The position numbers and the translations under genes are program-made. A model generated the notes under the pieces. The model searched no databases. It saw nothing but the letters and a program-made list of their open reading frames with translations, and had not been told where the DNA came from. This document shows positions 47,251 to 57,112 of a stretch of DNA of 64,000 nucleotides, one piece after another (within the stretch, counting starts at the first letter, position 1; every line of letters begins with the position of its first letter). Source of the stretch: Vibrio aerogenes (GTDB taxonomy: Bacteria > Pseudomonadota > Gammaproteobacteria > Enterobacterales > Vibrionaceae); contig NZ_AP024861.1 of the NCBI RefSeq assembly GCF_024346755.1, forward strand, positions 620,001 through 684,000. Direction: 5' to 3'.

Positions 47251-47987
47251 GTGCAATTCTTTTAGGTGTAAATATCGATCATATCGCAACATTGCGAAAT
47301 GCACGTGGTACGAAATATCCGGATCCAGTTCATGCTGCGGAAGTTGCTGAACGGGCTGGTGCTGACGGTATTACAATTCATTTAAGAGAAGATCGCCGTC
47401 ATATCCGTGATCGTGATGTCCGGATCTTAAAAGAAACGATCCAAACCCGGATGAATCTTGAAATGGCAGTCACCGATGAAATGGTTGAGATTGCACTGCA
47501 GACCAAGCCTGATTTTGTTTGCCTGGTTCCTGAAAAACGGGAAGAGCTCACAACTGAAGGCGGTCTGGATGTCTTAGGTCAGCTGGACAAAGTGAAAGCT
47601 GCGACAGAAAAGATGACCGAAGCCGGTATTAAAGTTTCCCTGTTTATTGATGCTGACAGAGAGCAAATCGATGCGGCTAAAACCTGTGGTGCACCGTACA
47701 TTGAATTACATACCGGACATTATGCAGATGCAGAGTCTTTAGAAGCTCAGCAGGATGAGTTAAAAAAAATCGCTGCCGCTGCAAGTTATGCAGACAGTTT
47801 AGGTTTAATGGTAAATGCGGGTCATGGGCTGACTTATCATAATGTTGCTGCGATTGCTGCTTTGCCTGAAATTCACGAGTTGAACATCGGGCATGCGATT
47901 ATTGGGCGAGCTGTTTTTGATGGGCTGAGTCAGGCAGTTGCTGATATGAAAAAAGAGATGCTGGAAGCTCGTTACCAGGTGAAATAA
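47247..47987 (+). CDS. pdxJ: Pyridoxine 5'-phosphate synthase PdxJ
   Basis: PdxJ condenses deoxyxylulose 5-phosphate with the PdxA product to make pyridoxine 5'-phosphate. The 246-residue TIM-barrel protein begins [20 protein letters not shown] and has [19 protein letters not shown] and [10 protein letters not shown]. It overlaps recO by four bases and is followed three bases later by acpS, the recO-pdxJ-acpS order shared with E. coli. With Epd in the same window two steps of vitamin B6 synthesis are represented. Confidence 0.97.
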   Translation: MSAILLGVNIDHIATLRNARGTKYPDPVHAAEVAERAGADGITIHLREDRRHIRDRDVRILKETIQTRMNLEMAVTDEMVEIALQTKPDFVCLVPEKREELTTEGGLDVLGQLDKVKAATEKMTEAGIKVSLFIDADREQIDAAKTCGAPYIELHTGHYADAESLEAQQDELKKIAAAASYADSLGLMVNAGHGLTYHNVAAIAALPEIHELNIGHAIIGRAVFDGLSQAVADMKKEMLEARYQVK

Positions 47988-47990
47988 CGC

Positions 47991-48404
47991 ATGGCTGTGA
48001 TGGGATTCGGGACTGATATTGTTGAAATTGACCGGATTAAGCAAGTGATATCGAGAGCCGGGGATAATTTTGCCCGGCGTATTCTGACTGATGCTGAAAT
48101 GCTGGATTATCAACAATCAAAATGCCCTGAACGTTTTCTGGCGAAGCGCTTCGCGGTCAAAGAAGCCGCATCGAAAGCGCTGGGAACCGGGATTGCTCAG
48201 GGAGTGACATTTCATGATTTCAGTGTTTCGCATGATGATCTGGGAAAACCCCTGCTGAATTTGAGTGGTACAGCTGCATCTCTGGCCGAATCTATATCTG
48301 TGAATTCGGTTTTTTTATCGATTTCAGATGAACGGAATTATGCGGTGGCATCTGTGATTTTTGAATCTTCCGGACCAGGATGCCTCCTCGATTTAACTGA
48401 TTGA
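47991..48404 (+). CDS. acpS: Holo-[acyl-carrier-protein] synthase AcpS
   Basis: AcpS transfers phosphopantetheine from CoA to apo-ACP. The 137-residue protein begins [15 protein letters not shown] with the metal-binding Asp and has [20 protein letters not shown], the second conserved block. Its end runs about ten residues past the usual VASVIFE terminus. It is convergent with barA: only 10 bases separate the stop codons. Confidence 0.95.
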   Translation: MAVMGFGTDIVEIDRIKQVISRAGDNFARRILTDAEMLDYQQSKCPERFLAKRFAVKEAASKALGTGIAQGVTFHDFSVSHDDLGKPLLNLSGTAASLAESISVNSVFLSISDERNYAVASVIFESSGPGCLLDLTD

Positions 48405-48414
48405 TTTATTGCGA

Positions 48415-51195
48415 TTACGGGTCAATTGAGTCCAGCAATTCTCTGGCCGCTTTGACGACTTTCTCCATTTCATCCTGCAGTTCAAACAATTCTGGTTCCA
48501 AAGATGAAATACTACTGCCTGAACGGAGTGACTGTTCCAGTGTGGCACAAATCTTCTGAAGCCGGGGTACACCACTGTAAGAGCAGCTGCCGTGCAATTT
48601 ATGGATGTGGTGGAGCAGAAGCTCCGGATTCGGTTCCTCATTCATCACATTTTCTATAATCTGATGAATTTCCGGGATGGAATCAACCAGCATTGTCAGC
48701 ATGTCTTTGGCTAAATCCGTTTTATTGGCCGCCTGATAAAGTGCCGATGACCAGTCGATAATGGCATGTTTATCATGATCTGCCCTGATTTCAGTTTTGG
48801 TCTGCGTGCTTGTTGCGGGTAAGGAATCCTGAGTTTTTTGTCTCCAGTGGAGCAACACTTGCTGAAGGATATGTTCTTCAATCGGTTTTGTCAGATAATC
48901 ATCCATCCCTTCATTCAGAAGCCGATCCCGTTCTCCGTCAATCGCATGAGCAGTTACAGCGATGACTGGTGTCGCTTTGTTCAGCGGCAGTCGCTTGATT
49001 TCTTTACATGCAGTTACTCCGTCTTTTCGGGGCATCTGAATATCCATAAAGATCAAATCAAACTGCTGCTGCTTCGCTTTATCAATTGCTTTCTGTCCGT
49101 CGGTGCAACTGATTACTTTTTCCACTCTTTCCTGAAGCAGGGCTGTAATTAATTTCAGGTTAGCTTCATTATCATCAACAGCCATGACGGTGAGCGGGAG
49201 CTTATCGGCAGCCGGTTCCGTGGCAATGACGGGTTGAGGTAAAGGGATCACCGGATCAGTATCGATCATCATCTGAAGTAGTTTTTTCTTTGTGACCGGC
49301 TTAGTCATACATTTAACCGGGTAGAGCGCCATCAGATGATCGGCCAGAGCCAGCTCTGTACTTGGAATACCAATCAGCACATGATGAGCACAGGTGAGTG
49401 CCTGGCTCACAAGTTGTTCTGCTTCTTTTGTGACAATTTTTTGGGTGGGTGAAAAATTAAGAATGACATAATCATTGTGTGATGGTGAATCTGGTAATTC
49501 AGCCATATGGCTCACAATGATACCATTCTGGATGAGTGCCTGTTGAATAAAAGAGGCCGACTGAATATGGGGTTCAATGAGTAACACAGTTTTCCCGGTA
49601 AGTAATTCCGGTGTATGCCAGTCTCCCATTGTGATTTCAGTGATATGTAACCGGATGGTAAACCAGAAAGTGGAGCCCCGGTGAAGCCGGCTGGTTAAGC
49701 TGATTTCTCCGCCCATCTGGCTGACAAGCTTTTGGGTAATGACCAGTCCTAATCCTGTGCCACCATAGCGGCGGGAAATACTGGTATCTGCCTGTGTAAA
49801 TGCCTGAAAAAGTTGGGATTGCTGTCGTTCTGATATGCCAATTCCGGTATCTTTTACCATAAACTGAAGTTCAACAAGATCATCCCGGACAGAGCGAAGA
49901 TCAACGATAATATCGATATTTCCCCGCTCCGTGAATTTGATTGAGTTTCCGACAAGATTGGTGATCACCTGCTGAATCCGGAGTGGATCGCCAATCAGCC
50001 CCGCCGGAATTTTCCGATCAACTTTGAGGTTAATTTCCAGCCCTTTTTCATGGGCGCCGGGAGCCAGCAGATCCACCACCTCTTCAAGGCTGTCCTGCAA
50101 TTCAAACGGAATATTTTCTAATGCCAGTTTTCCTGCCTCGAGCTTGGAGAAATCGAGGATATCATTAATAATATTCAACAGATTATTGGCAGATTTTTCG
50201 ATGGTTTGGAGGTAGTCTTTCTGGCTGTTGGTTAACTGCGTTTTCAGGATTTGACGGGTAAACCCAATCACACCATTTAAAGGGGTTCTCAGTTCATGGG
50301 ACATATTGGCCAGAAATTCTGATTTAACCCGCGCAGCTTCCTGAGCCCGTTTTTTAGCGATGTCGAGCTCTACGTTCTGTATTTCTAACTGCTCTAATGT
50401 TTCCCGCAAATCGGAAGTTGCCTGATCAATGCTATGTTGCATCTCCACATGATATTCAGATAAAGAAGCAGCCATGGCATTGATGCCATTTTTAAGCTGA
50501 TCGAGTTCCCCATGCATTGTGCCTTCAATACGAACATCGAGATGTCCCCGGCGAATACGGTCAAGCACATTCTTCATATGTGAAATCGGGCGGGTGACAT
50601 CATGAAGTAAGCGGAAAGCGAAGATGCCAGACAAGGTTAATCCCAGCATCAGTACCAGTATGGCCGAGAATACTTCCCGGTATTGTTGTAGCCTGAGTGT
50701 AGATAAATCGAGCTCAATGACTATATATCCAAGAACAGGAAGCGCTTCTGTTTCCGCTGAACCTTCAATTAACCGGCTTTCTGCTAATATAGGTGTACGT
50801 AAGATGAGTGTATTGTTATCTTTCATCTCGGTGCTGCTCAGGGGCGGAATCGGTTTATCTTTCGGGTAGGTCAGCGATTCGAAATCAGGATGAAAGTTGG
50901 ACGTAACAAAAAGCTCATGATGTTTATCAAAGACTGCAATACTGCGGACAAATTTTGAATTTTTTCTGTGGGCATAGCTGATGACACGTCTGACCGATTC
51001 CCGGCTTCGGTGTTCTAAGGCTTCTTCACTGGCAATCGCCAGTGGCTCGATAATATTTGTTCCTTCACTGATTACCTGAGATTCAAGATCGTGGTAACGG
51101 TTGTAGGAAAAAAAAGCACTTAAAAGCAAGCCAATAATGAGTGTTGGCGCTAAAGTTAACGTTATTACACGAGCACGTAAGCCATATCTTGTCAT
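48415..51195 (-). CDS. barA: Hybrid sensor histidine kinase BarA (VarS in V. cholerae)
   Basis: BarA phosphorylates the response regulator UvrY/VarA, which drives Csr small RNAs. The 926-residue protein has two membrane helices (about 9-30 and 170-192) around a periplasmic sensor, a HAMP domain (DVTRPISHMKNVLDRIRRGH), the kinase H box SEFLANMSHELRTPLNGVIGF near residue 300, ATPase N and G boxes (GTGLGLVITQ), a degenerate receiver-like region, a receiver domain with FDLIFMDIQMPRKDG, and a C-terminal Hpt domain with HKLHGSCSYSG. It lies between acpS and rlmD. Confidence 0.94.
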   Translation of the reverse strand: MTRYGLRARVITLTLAPTLIIGLLLSAFFSYNRYHDLESQVISEGTNIIEPLAIASEEALEHRSRESVRRVISYAHRKNSKFVRSIAVFDKHHELFVTSNFHPDFESLTYPKDKPIPPLSSTEMKDNNTLILRTPILAESRLIEGSAETEALPVLGYIVIELDLSTLRLQQYREVFSAILVLMLGLTLSGIFAFRLLHDVTRPISHMKNVLDRIRRGHLDVRIEGTMHGELDQLKNGINAMAASLSEYHVEMQHSIDQATSDLRETLEQLEIQNVELDIAKKRAQEAARVKSEFLANMSHELRTPLNGVIGFTRQILKTQLTNSQKDYLQTIEKSANNLLNIINDILDFSKLEAGKLALENIPFELQDSLEEVVDLLAPGAHEKGLEINLKVDRKIPAGLIGDPLRIQQVITNLVGNSIKFTERGNIDIIVDLRSVRDDLVELQFMVKDTGIGISERQQSQLFQAFTQADTSISRRYGGTGLGLVITQKLVSQMGGEISLTSRLHRGSTFWFTIRLHITEITMGDWHTPELLTGKTVLLIEPHIQSASFIQQALIQNGIIVSHMAELPDSPSHNDYVILNFSPTQKIVTKEAEQLVSQALTCAHHVLIGIPSTELALADHLMALYPVKCMTKPVTKKKLLQMMIDTDPVIPLPQPVIATEPAADKLPLTVMAVDDNEANLKLITALLQERVEKVISCTDGQKAIDKAKQQQFDLIFMDIQMPRKDGVTACKEIKRLPLNKATPVIAVTAHAIDGERDRLLNEGMDDYLTKPIEEHILQQVLLHWRQKTQDSLPATSTQTKTEIRADHDKHAIIDWSSALYQAANKTDLAKDMLTMLVDSIPEIHQIIENVMNEEPNPELLLHHIHKLHGSCSYSGVPRLQKICATLEQSLRSGSSISSLEPELFELQDEMEKVVKAARELLDSIDP

Positions 51196-51372
51196 TATTC
51201 TCTAAACATCATCGGATGGATATGGGAAAATACTCACGATTGATGAGTGCTTTCCGTAACGGTCTGTTTCATAAAGGTAGCTTAATCAAGTCAGAAGTAA
51301 TTCACAATCTTTCAAATATGGAAATCGTGAAAACTAAGCAAATTTTTTCAAAGATATAGACAGATATATTGT

Positions 51373-52695
51373 ATGGCACAATTTTTTCGTCCCGGAAAGC
51401 GGACTTCACCAACATCGAAACATCAGCTGATCCGTATTGAACGGATGGATCATCAGGGCGCAGGTATCGCTTATCAGGGGGGTAAACCGATTTTCGTTGA
51501 AGGCGCTTTACCGGGTGAGCAGGTTTTGGTGCAGCTGACAGAGAAAAAAAGTAAGTATGCGAGAGCCAGGCTGATCGATGTCAAATCTGCGTCTTCTTCA
51601 CGACAGCTCCCTTTCTGTCCACACTACGGGTCATGTGGTGGTTGCAACCTGCAGCATCTTACACATCATGAGCAGGTCAGATATAAGCAGGAAACACTGC
51701 AACAATTAATGGATAAAATAGCGGGTCAGAAGATTCGTTTGGCTCCACCGGTTACTGATGGAGAAAGGGGATACCGTCGCCGGGCAAGGTTAAGTCTGAA
51801 GTGGGACCCAAAAAAGAAAAAACTTGCGTTTGGTTTTCGCAAGAAACAAAGTAATCATATTATCAATGTGTCAGAATGTGCCGTGCTGGATCCAGTGCTG
51901 GAACAATTATTGATTCCTCTGTACGAGTTGTTACAGGCATGTTCTTGCCCGGATAAACTTGGGCATTTAGAACTGATTGCCGGAAATGCTGGTCCGGTCA
52001 TGCTTTTGAGAACACTCGGGCATCTGCCGGATACGGATGCAGAAAATATCCGGGCATTTGCTGTCAGGCACCATATTTCATTGTATCTGAAGCATGATTC
52101 CGGTGATCCGGAATTGTTGAGTGGGAACACGCCTGGCTATGATGAAACCGGAGTGCCTACCCTGTTTCAGCCTCATCATTTTATTCAGGTCAACCGGGCA
52201 GTGAATCAGAAAATGGTGAATCAGGCACAGGAATGGCTACAACTGAATTCTGATGACAGAGTCCTTGATTTATTCTGTGGTATTGGCAATTTCAGCCTGC
52301 CGGTTGCAAAGCAGGTGAAAGACGTTGTTGGTGTCGAAGGTATTGATGATATGGTGGCGCAGGGAAACCTGAACGCGATGCAGAATCATCTGACAAATTT
52401 AAAATTTTATCAGGCAAACCTTGAAGGAAATGTCGCTGAAAATCAGTGGGCATCGGAACGGTTTGATAAAATATTGTTAGATCCGGCAAGAGCCGGCGCT
52501 AAAGGTATAATTGATATGATTGGTCAGTTTGGCGCAGAGCGGATCGTTTATGTTTCCTGTGATCCGTCTACGCTTGCGAGGGATACACAAAGTTTATCGG
52601 GCCAGGGGTATCAGTTGGAAAAACTGGGTATGCTTGATATGTTTCCTCACACCAGTCATCTGGAATCAATGGCGTTATTTGTCAAGAGTGACTGA
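51373..52695 (+). CDS. rlmD: 23S rRNA m5U1939 methyltransferase RlmD
   Basis: RlmD (RumA) methylates U1939 of 23S rRNA with SAM. The 440-residue protein has a TRAM domain at the N-terminus (HQGAGIAYQGGKPIFVEGAL), a [4Fe-4S] cluster motif CPHYGSCGGCNLQH near residue 80, the SAM site LDLFCGIGNFSLPVAK and the catalytic YVSCDPSTLARD with its nucleophilic Cys. It is divergent from barA and lies just upstream of relA, the conserved order. Confidence 0.96.
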   Translation: MAQFFRPGKRTSPTSKHQLIRIERMDHQGAGIAYQGGKPIFVEGALPGEQVLVQLTEKKSKYARARLIDVKSASSSRQLPFCPHYGSCGGCNLQHLTHHEQVRYKQETLQQLMDKIAGQKIRLAPPVTDGERGYRRRARLSLKWDPKKKKLAFGFRKKQSNHIINVSECAVLDPVLEQLLIPLYELLQACSCPDKLGHLELIAGNAGPVMLLRTLGHLPDTDAENIRAFAVRHHISLYLKHDSGDPELLSGNTPGYDETGVPTLFQPHHFIQVNRAVNQKMVNQAQEWLQLNSDDRVLDLFCGIGNFSLPVAKQVKDVVGVEGIDDMVAQGNLNAMQNHLTNLKFYQANLEGNVAENQWASERFDKILLDPARAGAKGIIDMIGQFGAERIVYVSCDPSTLARDTQSLSGQGYQLEKLGMLDMFPHTSHLESMALFVKSD

Positions 52696-52796
52696 CAAAA
52701 AGAGATTTGAAGTGACTGACTCTGACTTGAGAGAGGTTCGGGTGAACTCTGCTTTAATCGTCAGGTCGAAGCAAAATAAAACCGGGATGAAAACAG

Positions 52797-55019
52797 ATGG
52801 TTGCGGTAAGAAGCGCACATTTAAATACTGATGAAAAATTTGAATTAGATCGGTGGGTTGAAGGCTTGGTTCAGGAGCCTGCAATTGCAGACAGGTTAAA
52901 ACAAACCTACCAGCAAATAGAAAATCTGGTGGCTGATGAATCAGAAGGTCCGTTATTACTTTGGCGTGGCCGGGAGATGATCGAGATTCTGATGACCCTG
53001 TCGATGGATGAAGACACAATGGTTGCAGCTCTCCTTTTTCCGATCGTCACGTATGGACTGCTGGATCATGAAACTTTAGAAGAACGCTACGGCAAAGAAA
53101 TTATCAAATTAATCGATGGTGTTGAGGAAATGGCTGCCATCGGTCAGTTGAATGTTTCTTTGCAAGGTGGTGAAGCATCGGCTCAGGTGGATAATGTTCG
53201 CCGGATGCTGCTTGCCATGGTGGATGATTTTCGTTGTGTCGTGATTAAACTGGCGGAGCGGATATGTAACCTGCGTGAAGTTAAATCACAGCCTGATGAA
53301 TTACGTCGTCAGGCTGCAAAAGAGTGTGCGAATATCTATGCGTCGCTTGCAAACCGTCTGGGTATCGGTCAGCTGAAATGGGAAATGGAAGATTATGCCT
53401 TTCGTTATCAGCAACCAGATACTTACAAGCAAATTGCGAAACAGTTGTCCGAAAGACGGATTGTGCGTGAACAATACATTCATGATTTTGTTGAAGATTT
53501 AACTCAGGAAATGACGACTTCAGGTATTGCGGCTGAAGTCAGTGGCCGTCCTAAGCACATCTACAGTATCTGGCGCAAAATGCAGAAGAAGAATCTGGCA
53601 TTTGATGAACTTTTTGATGTGCGGGCGGTGCGGATCATTGCTGATAAATTACAGGATTGCTATGCAGCGCTTGGTGTGGTCCATACAAAGTATAAGCATT
53701 TGCCCAGTGAATTTGATGATTATGTGGCCAACCCTAAACCGAACGGCTATCAGTCCATCCATACGGTGATTTTAGGTCCGGAAGGGAAGACCATTGAGAT
53801 TCAGATCCGAACCCGGCAAATGCATGAGGAATCTGAATTAGGCGTTGCAGCACACTGGAAATATAAAGAAGGCAGTTCTGCTGGTCATCGTGGCTATGAT
53901 GAAAAAATCACCTGGCTGCGCAAATTACTCGACTGGCAGGAAGAGATGTCGGATTCCGGTGAAATGCTGGACGAGCTTCGTAGTCAGGTTTTTGATGATC
54001 GTGTGTATGCCTTTACGCCAAAAGGTGAAGTTGTCGATCTGCCTATGGGCGCGACCCCACTGGACTTTGCCTATCATATTCACTCTGAAGTCGGTCACCG
54101 CTGTATTGGTGCGAAAGTCGGCGGGCGTATCGTTCCGTTCACTCATCGCTTAACGATGGGTGATCAGGTTGAAATTATCACGTCGAAAGAACCGAATCCA
54201 TCTCGTGATTGGCTCAATCCCGCCTCGGGCTTTGTCCACTCAGGACGTGCCCGGGCCAAGATTAATGCCTGGTTCAGGAAACAGAGCAGGGAAAAGAATC
54301 TGGAAGCGGGAAGGGAAATTCTCGAAACTGAACTGGGGAAAATCGGAGCCACGCTGAAAGATGCTGCAGAATATGCCCTGAAGCGATTTAATGTGAATTC
54401 TCCGGATGAGCTGTACGTTGGTATTGGTAGTGGTGATTTAAGAATTAATCAGATTATCAATCATATCAATGCGCTGGTCAATAAACCGACTGCTGAAGAA
54501 GAAGACCAGCTGGCACTGGAGAAGCTTCAGGAAAAAGAAGATAAAACGCCCCCGACATCAGCTCCGGGTAAAGATGCAGTTGTTGTAGAAGGTGTTGATA
54601 ATCTGATGACTCATCTGGCCCGTTGTTGCCGGCCTATTCCCGGCGATGAAATCAAGGGATATATCACGCAGGGAAGGGGAATTTCGGTTCACCGGAGTGA
54701 TTGTGAGCAACTTGAAGAGCTTCGGCATCATGCGCCTGAAAGAATTATTGATACCGTCTGGGGACGTGGGCTGCTGGGATCTTATGTACTGACCGTCCGG
54801 GTTGAGGCGATGGAAAGAAGTGGATTGCTCAAAGATATCACTACACTGCTGGCGAATGAGAAAATTAAAGTGACCAGTATGAAAAGCCGGACAGATCACA
54901 AGCGTCAGCTCATCTATATGGATTTTGACCTTGAACTGACCAGTGTTGAAGTACTGAGCCGGGTTTGTCTGCGGATAGAGCAGACAAAAGATGTCTTGTC
55001 GGTAAAACGGCTGGGATAA
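52797..55019 (+). CDS. relA: GTP pyrophosphokinase RelA
   Basis: RelA makes (p)ppGpp on ribosomes stalled by uncharged tRNA. The 740-residue protein has an inactive HD-like N-terminal domain, the synthetase domain (PNGYQSIHTVILGPEGKTIE; EIQIRTRQMHEESELGVAAHW), a TGS domain (VYAFTPKGEVVDLPMGATPL), a zinc-finger-like region (MTHLARCCRPIPGDEI) and a C-terminal ACT domain. It follows rlmD by 101 bases and ends at a strong terminator. Confidence 0.97.
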   Translation: MVAVRSAHLNTDEKFELDRWVEGLVQEPAIADRLKQTYQQIENLVADESEGPLLLWRGREMIEILMTLSMDEDTMVAALLFPIVTYGLLDHETLEERYGKEIIKLIDGVEEMAAIGQLNVSLQGGEASAQVDNVRRMLLAMVDDFRCVVIKLAERICNLREVKSQPDELRRQAAKECANIYASLANRLGIGQLKWEMEDYAFRYQQPDTYKQIAKQLSERRIVREQYIHDFVEDLTQEMTTSGIAAEVSGRPKHIYSIWRKMQKKNLAFDELFDVRAVRIIADKLQDCYAALGVVHTKYKHLPSEFDDYVANPKPNGYQSIHTVILGPEGKTIEIQIRTRQMHEESELGVAAHWKYKEGSSAGHRGYDEKITWLRKLLDWQEEMSDSGEMLDELRSQVFDDRVYAFTPKGEVVDLPMGATPLDFAYHIHSEVGHRCIGAKVGGRIVPFTHRLTMGDQVEIITSKEPNPSRDWLNPASGFVHSGRARAKINAWFRKQSREKNLEAGREILETELGKIGATLKDAAEYALKRFNVNSPDELYVGIGSGDLRINQIINHINALVNKPTAEEEDQLALEKLQEKEDKTPPTSAPGKDAVVVEGVDNLMTHLARCCRPIPGDEIKGYITQGRGISVHRSDCEQLEELRHHAPERIIDTVWGRGLLGSYVLTVRVEAMERSGLLKDITTLLANEKIKVTSMKSRTDHKRQLIYMDFDLELTSVEVLSRVCLRIEQTKDVLSVKRLG

Positions 55020-55034
55020 TCATTGATGAAGATG

Positions 55035-55063
55035 AAAAAGCGAGGTTTACCTCGCTTTTTCTT
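55035..55063 (+). terminator. Terminator between relA and mazG
   Basis: AAAAAGCGAGGT (55035-55046) pairs with ACCTCGCTTTTT (55049-55060) around two bases. It lies 16 bases after the relA stop. The A run and T run make it work on either strand. Confidence 0.92.
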
Positions 55064-55081
55064 TGAGTAAGCAGGGAATAT

Positions 55082-55897
55082 ATGTCACATCCAATTGAAC
55101 AACTGAAACAAATCATGGCAAAGCTGAGAGATCCGGAATCAGGATGTCCCTGGGATTTGAAGCAGAGCTTTGAAACAATTGTGCCGCATACCATAGAAGA
55201 AACATACGAAGTGGTGGATGCGATTCACGCGGGTGACTGGGACAATCTGAAAGAAGAACTGGGTGATTTTATTTTTCAGGCAATTTTCTATTGCCAGCTT
55301 GCTCAGGAGCAGGGATTGTTTGACTTTGATGATGTGATTTGTGGCGTTAACGAAAAGCTGATCAGGCGACATCCTCATGTTTTTGGCGATCTGAAAGCTA
55401 AGGATGAAACTGAGATAAATGCCAACTGGGATAAGATCAAAGCGGCAGAGAAGCAACAGGCCGGAAAAACAGAACAAAGTATTCTGGATACGGTGCCTGC
55501 TTCTTTACCAGCATTGAGCAAAGCGAATAAGTTACAATCCCGTTGTGCAAAGTTTGGTTTTGACTGGGATACCCTGCCGCCGGTTGTGGCAAAAGTTCAG
55601 GAGGAACTGGAAGAGGTGATGGCCGAGGTGAATCATGCTCAGCCGGATCAGGAGAAGATTGAATCAGAACTCGGGGATTTACTATTCTCAGTGGTGAATT
55701 TATCACGACATCTGAAATGTCATCCCGAAACTGCGCTGAACCGCTCTAACCACAAATTTATCCGCCGTTTTAAAGGTGTGGAAGCTATCGCCCGGATGAA
55801 GAATAAATCTGTCAGTGATCTGACTCTTTCAGAGCTTGATGCGATGTGGGAGCAGGTTAAAGCCGGAGAATCAGCAACTCCGGATATCTCTGAGTGA
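55082..55897 (+). CDS. mazG: Nucleoside triphosphate pyrophosphohydrolase MazG
   Basis: MazG hydrolyses NTPs and aberrant dNTPs to monophosphates and can lower ppGpp indirectly. The 271-residue protein holds two tandem MazG domains; the first has CPWDLKQSFETIVPHTIEE and the acidic EELGDFIFQAIFYCQLA, the second EELEEVMAEVN and SELGDLLFSVVNLSRHL. mazG after relA is standard. pyrG, normally next, is separated here by the lysR-lut insertion. Confidence 0.96.
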   Translation: MSHPIEQLKQIMAKLRDPESGCPWDLKQSFETIVPHTIEETYEVVDAIHAGDWDNLKEELGDFIFQAIFYCQLAQEQGLFDFDDVICGVNEKLIRRHPHVFGDLKAKDETEINANWDKIKAAEKQQAGKTEQSILDTVPASLPALSKANKLQSRCAKFGFDWDTLPPVVAKVQEELEEVMAEVNHAQPDQEKIESELGDLLFSVVNLSRHLKCHPETALNRSNHKFIRRFKGVEAIARMKNKSVSDLTLSELDAMWEQVKAGESATPDISE

Positions 55898-55921
55898 CAC
55901 TATGAAAAACGATCACTCAGA
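55889..55921. other. Inverted repeat between mazG and lysR stop codons
   Basis: TCTGAGTGA (55889-55897) and TCACTCAGA (55913-55921) form perfect 9 bp arms with a 15-base loop. Each arm contains the stop codon of one of the convergent genes. No T run follows, so it would be a weak two-way terminator. Confidence 0.5.
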
Positions 55922-56845
55922 CATATCTGATGGGACCTTTTCATTTGAAAAATAATGTGCGATATCTGTATAACTGGTCCGGATGTGCTCAATCAGCAGC
56001 CGGACTTTATTTTGAGGCTGCCGTGTGAAAGGGTAAACTGCATAAACGCCCAGCTGTTTTCCTGCCTGATGTGGAAATAGTTCAGTCAGCAGGCCTTGTC
56101 GTAAATCCTGATAGACTAGGCACCGCGGTACATAAGCGATACCGTATCCACTCAATACCGCTTTTCTGAGTGCGACCGCATTATCGGTTGATAAATTACC
56201 AGCGACCCGGATGAAATAGCGTTGTCGCTGATGAATAAATTCCCATTCATTTGCTCCGGTTGTCTGACCCGTATAAAGCAGGCAGTTATGATGGACCAAA
56301 TCAGCCGGCTGGCTTAATTCTTCCGCTTGTTTAAGATATTCCGGTGAAACACAGACGACCCATTGTGAATTCAGAATATGTCGGGCAATCAGTGTTGAGT
56401 CTTCCAGATTGTTTGTCCGGATGACCAGATCGTAACCGTCTTCCACCAGATCGACAAATTGATTATTCAGAGACATGTCGACAGTTAATCCTGGATTCAT
56501 CTGACAAAATTCGGCGACTGAATCTGCTAAAAGTAATTCTCCTGAGATCGTCGGGACTGACATTTTGATATGTCCTGTGACCCGTTCACCATATCCGGCG
56601 ACGGAGTTGACTGCTTCCTGAGTCGCCGCCCGGACATTTCTTGCACCATGAAGCAATACTCTGCCTGCTTCTGTCAACGTGAGTTTCCGCGTGGTTCTGT
56701 ACAGAAGTTGAACCCCTAACTCCTCCTCCAGATGTTTAATATGCTTGCTGACCACTGAATTAGTCAGATTATATTTGGCTGCAACTTTACTGAAGCTTCC
56801 CAGCTCGACTACAGAAGAAAATAAAATTAAATCATCAGCTTTCAT
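55913..56845 (-). CDS. LysR family transcriptional regulator
   Basis: The start MKADDLILFSSVVELGSFSK (ATG 56843-56845) gives 310 residues; the open frame extends 24 codons upstream without a better site. The N-terminal winged helix-turn-helix (about 4-62, FSKVAAKYNLTNSVVSKHIK) is of the CrgA-like LysR group, followed by the two-lobed effector domain. It is divergent from lutABC, which suggests it controls lactate use, although known lactate regulators (LldR, LutR) are GntR-type. Effector unknown. Confidence 0.9.
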   Translation of the reverse strand: MKADDLILFSSVVELGSFSKVAAKYNLTNSVVSKHIKHLEEELGVQLLYRTTRKLTLTEAGRVLLHGARNVRAATQEAVNSVAGYGERVTGHIKMSVPTISGELLLADSVAEFCQMNPGLTVDMSLNNQFVDLVEDGYDLVIRTNNLEDSTLIARHILNSQWVVCVSPEYLKQAEELSQPADLVHHNCLLYTGQTTGANEWEFIHQRQRYFIRVAGNLSTDNAVALRKAVLSGYGIAYVPRCLVYQDLRQGLLTELFPHQAGKQLGVYAVYPFTRQPQNKVRLLIEHIRTSYTDIAHYFSNEKVPSDMSE

Positions 56846-56952
56846 AAATGGTTTTTGTATTTGATTATGGAATTTTGAGAATGAATCATTTTCATTATTT
56901 CTCTGTTTCTCCACCAAAGAAAAGGATAAAGTTACCGTGCATTTAATGATAT

Positions 56953-56966
56953 TTGATGCATATCAA
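56953..56966. promoter_or_regulatory. Perfect FNR-type box between lysR and lutA
   Basis: TTGAT (56953-56957), GCAT and ATCAA (56962-56966) match the FNR/Anr consensus TTGAT-N4-ATCAA at all ten positions; the symmetry extends one base on each side. It lies about 107 bp from the lysR start and 146 bp from lutA. Oxygen control of lactate oxidation is inferred; direction cannot be told. Confidence 0.7.
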
Positions 56967-57112
56967 AGTGAACGAAAGTAATTATCTGAAAACAATATTA
57001 ATTTCAGCTTAAACATTGCCATTATTTATGTGTTACTCCCCCTAACTCTTTTATCTGTCAGGTTATTTCCTGAAAATGAATAATGGCCTTTATTTTTTCT
57101 GAGGAGGTAATG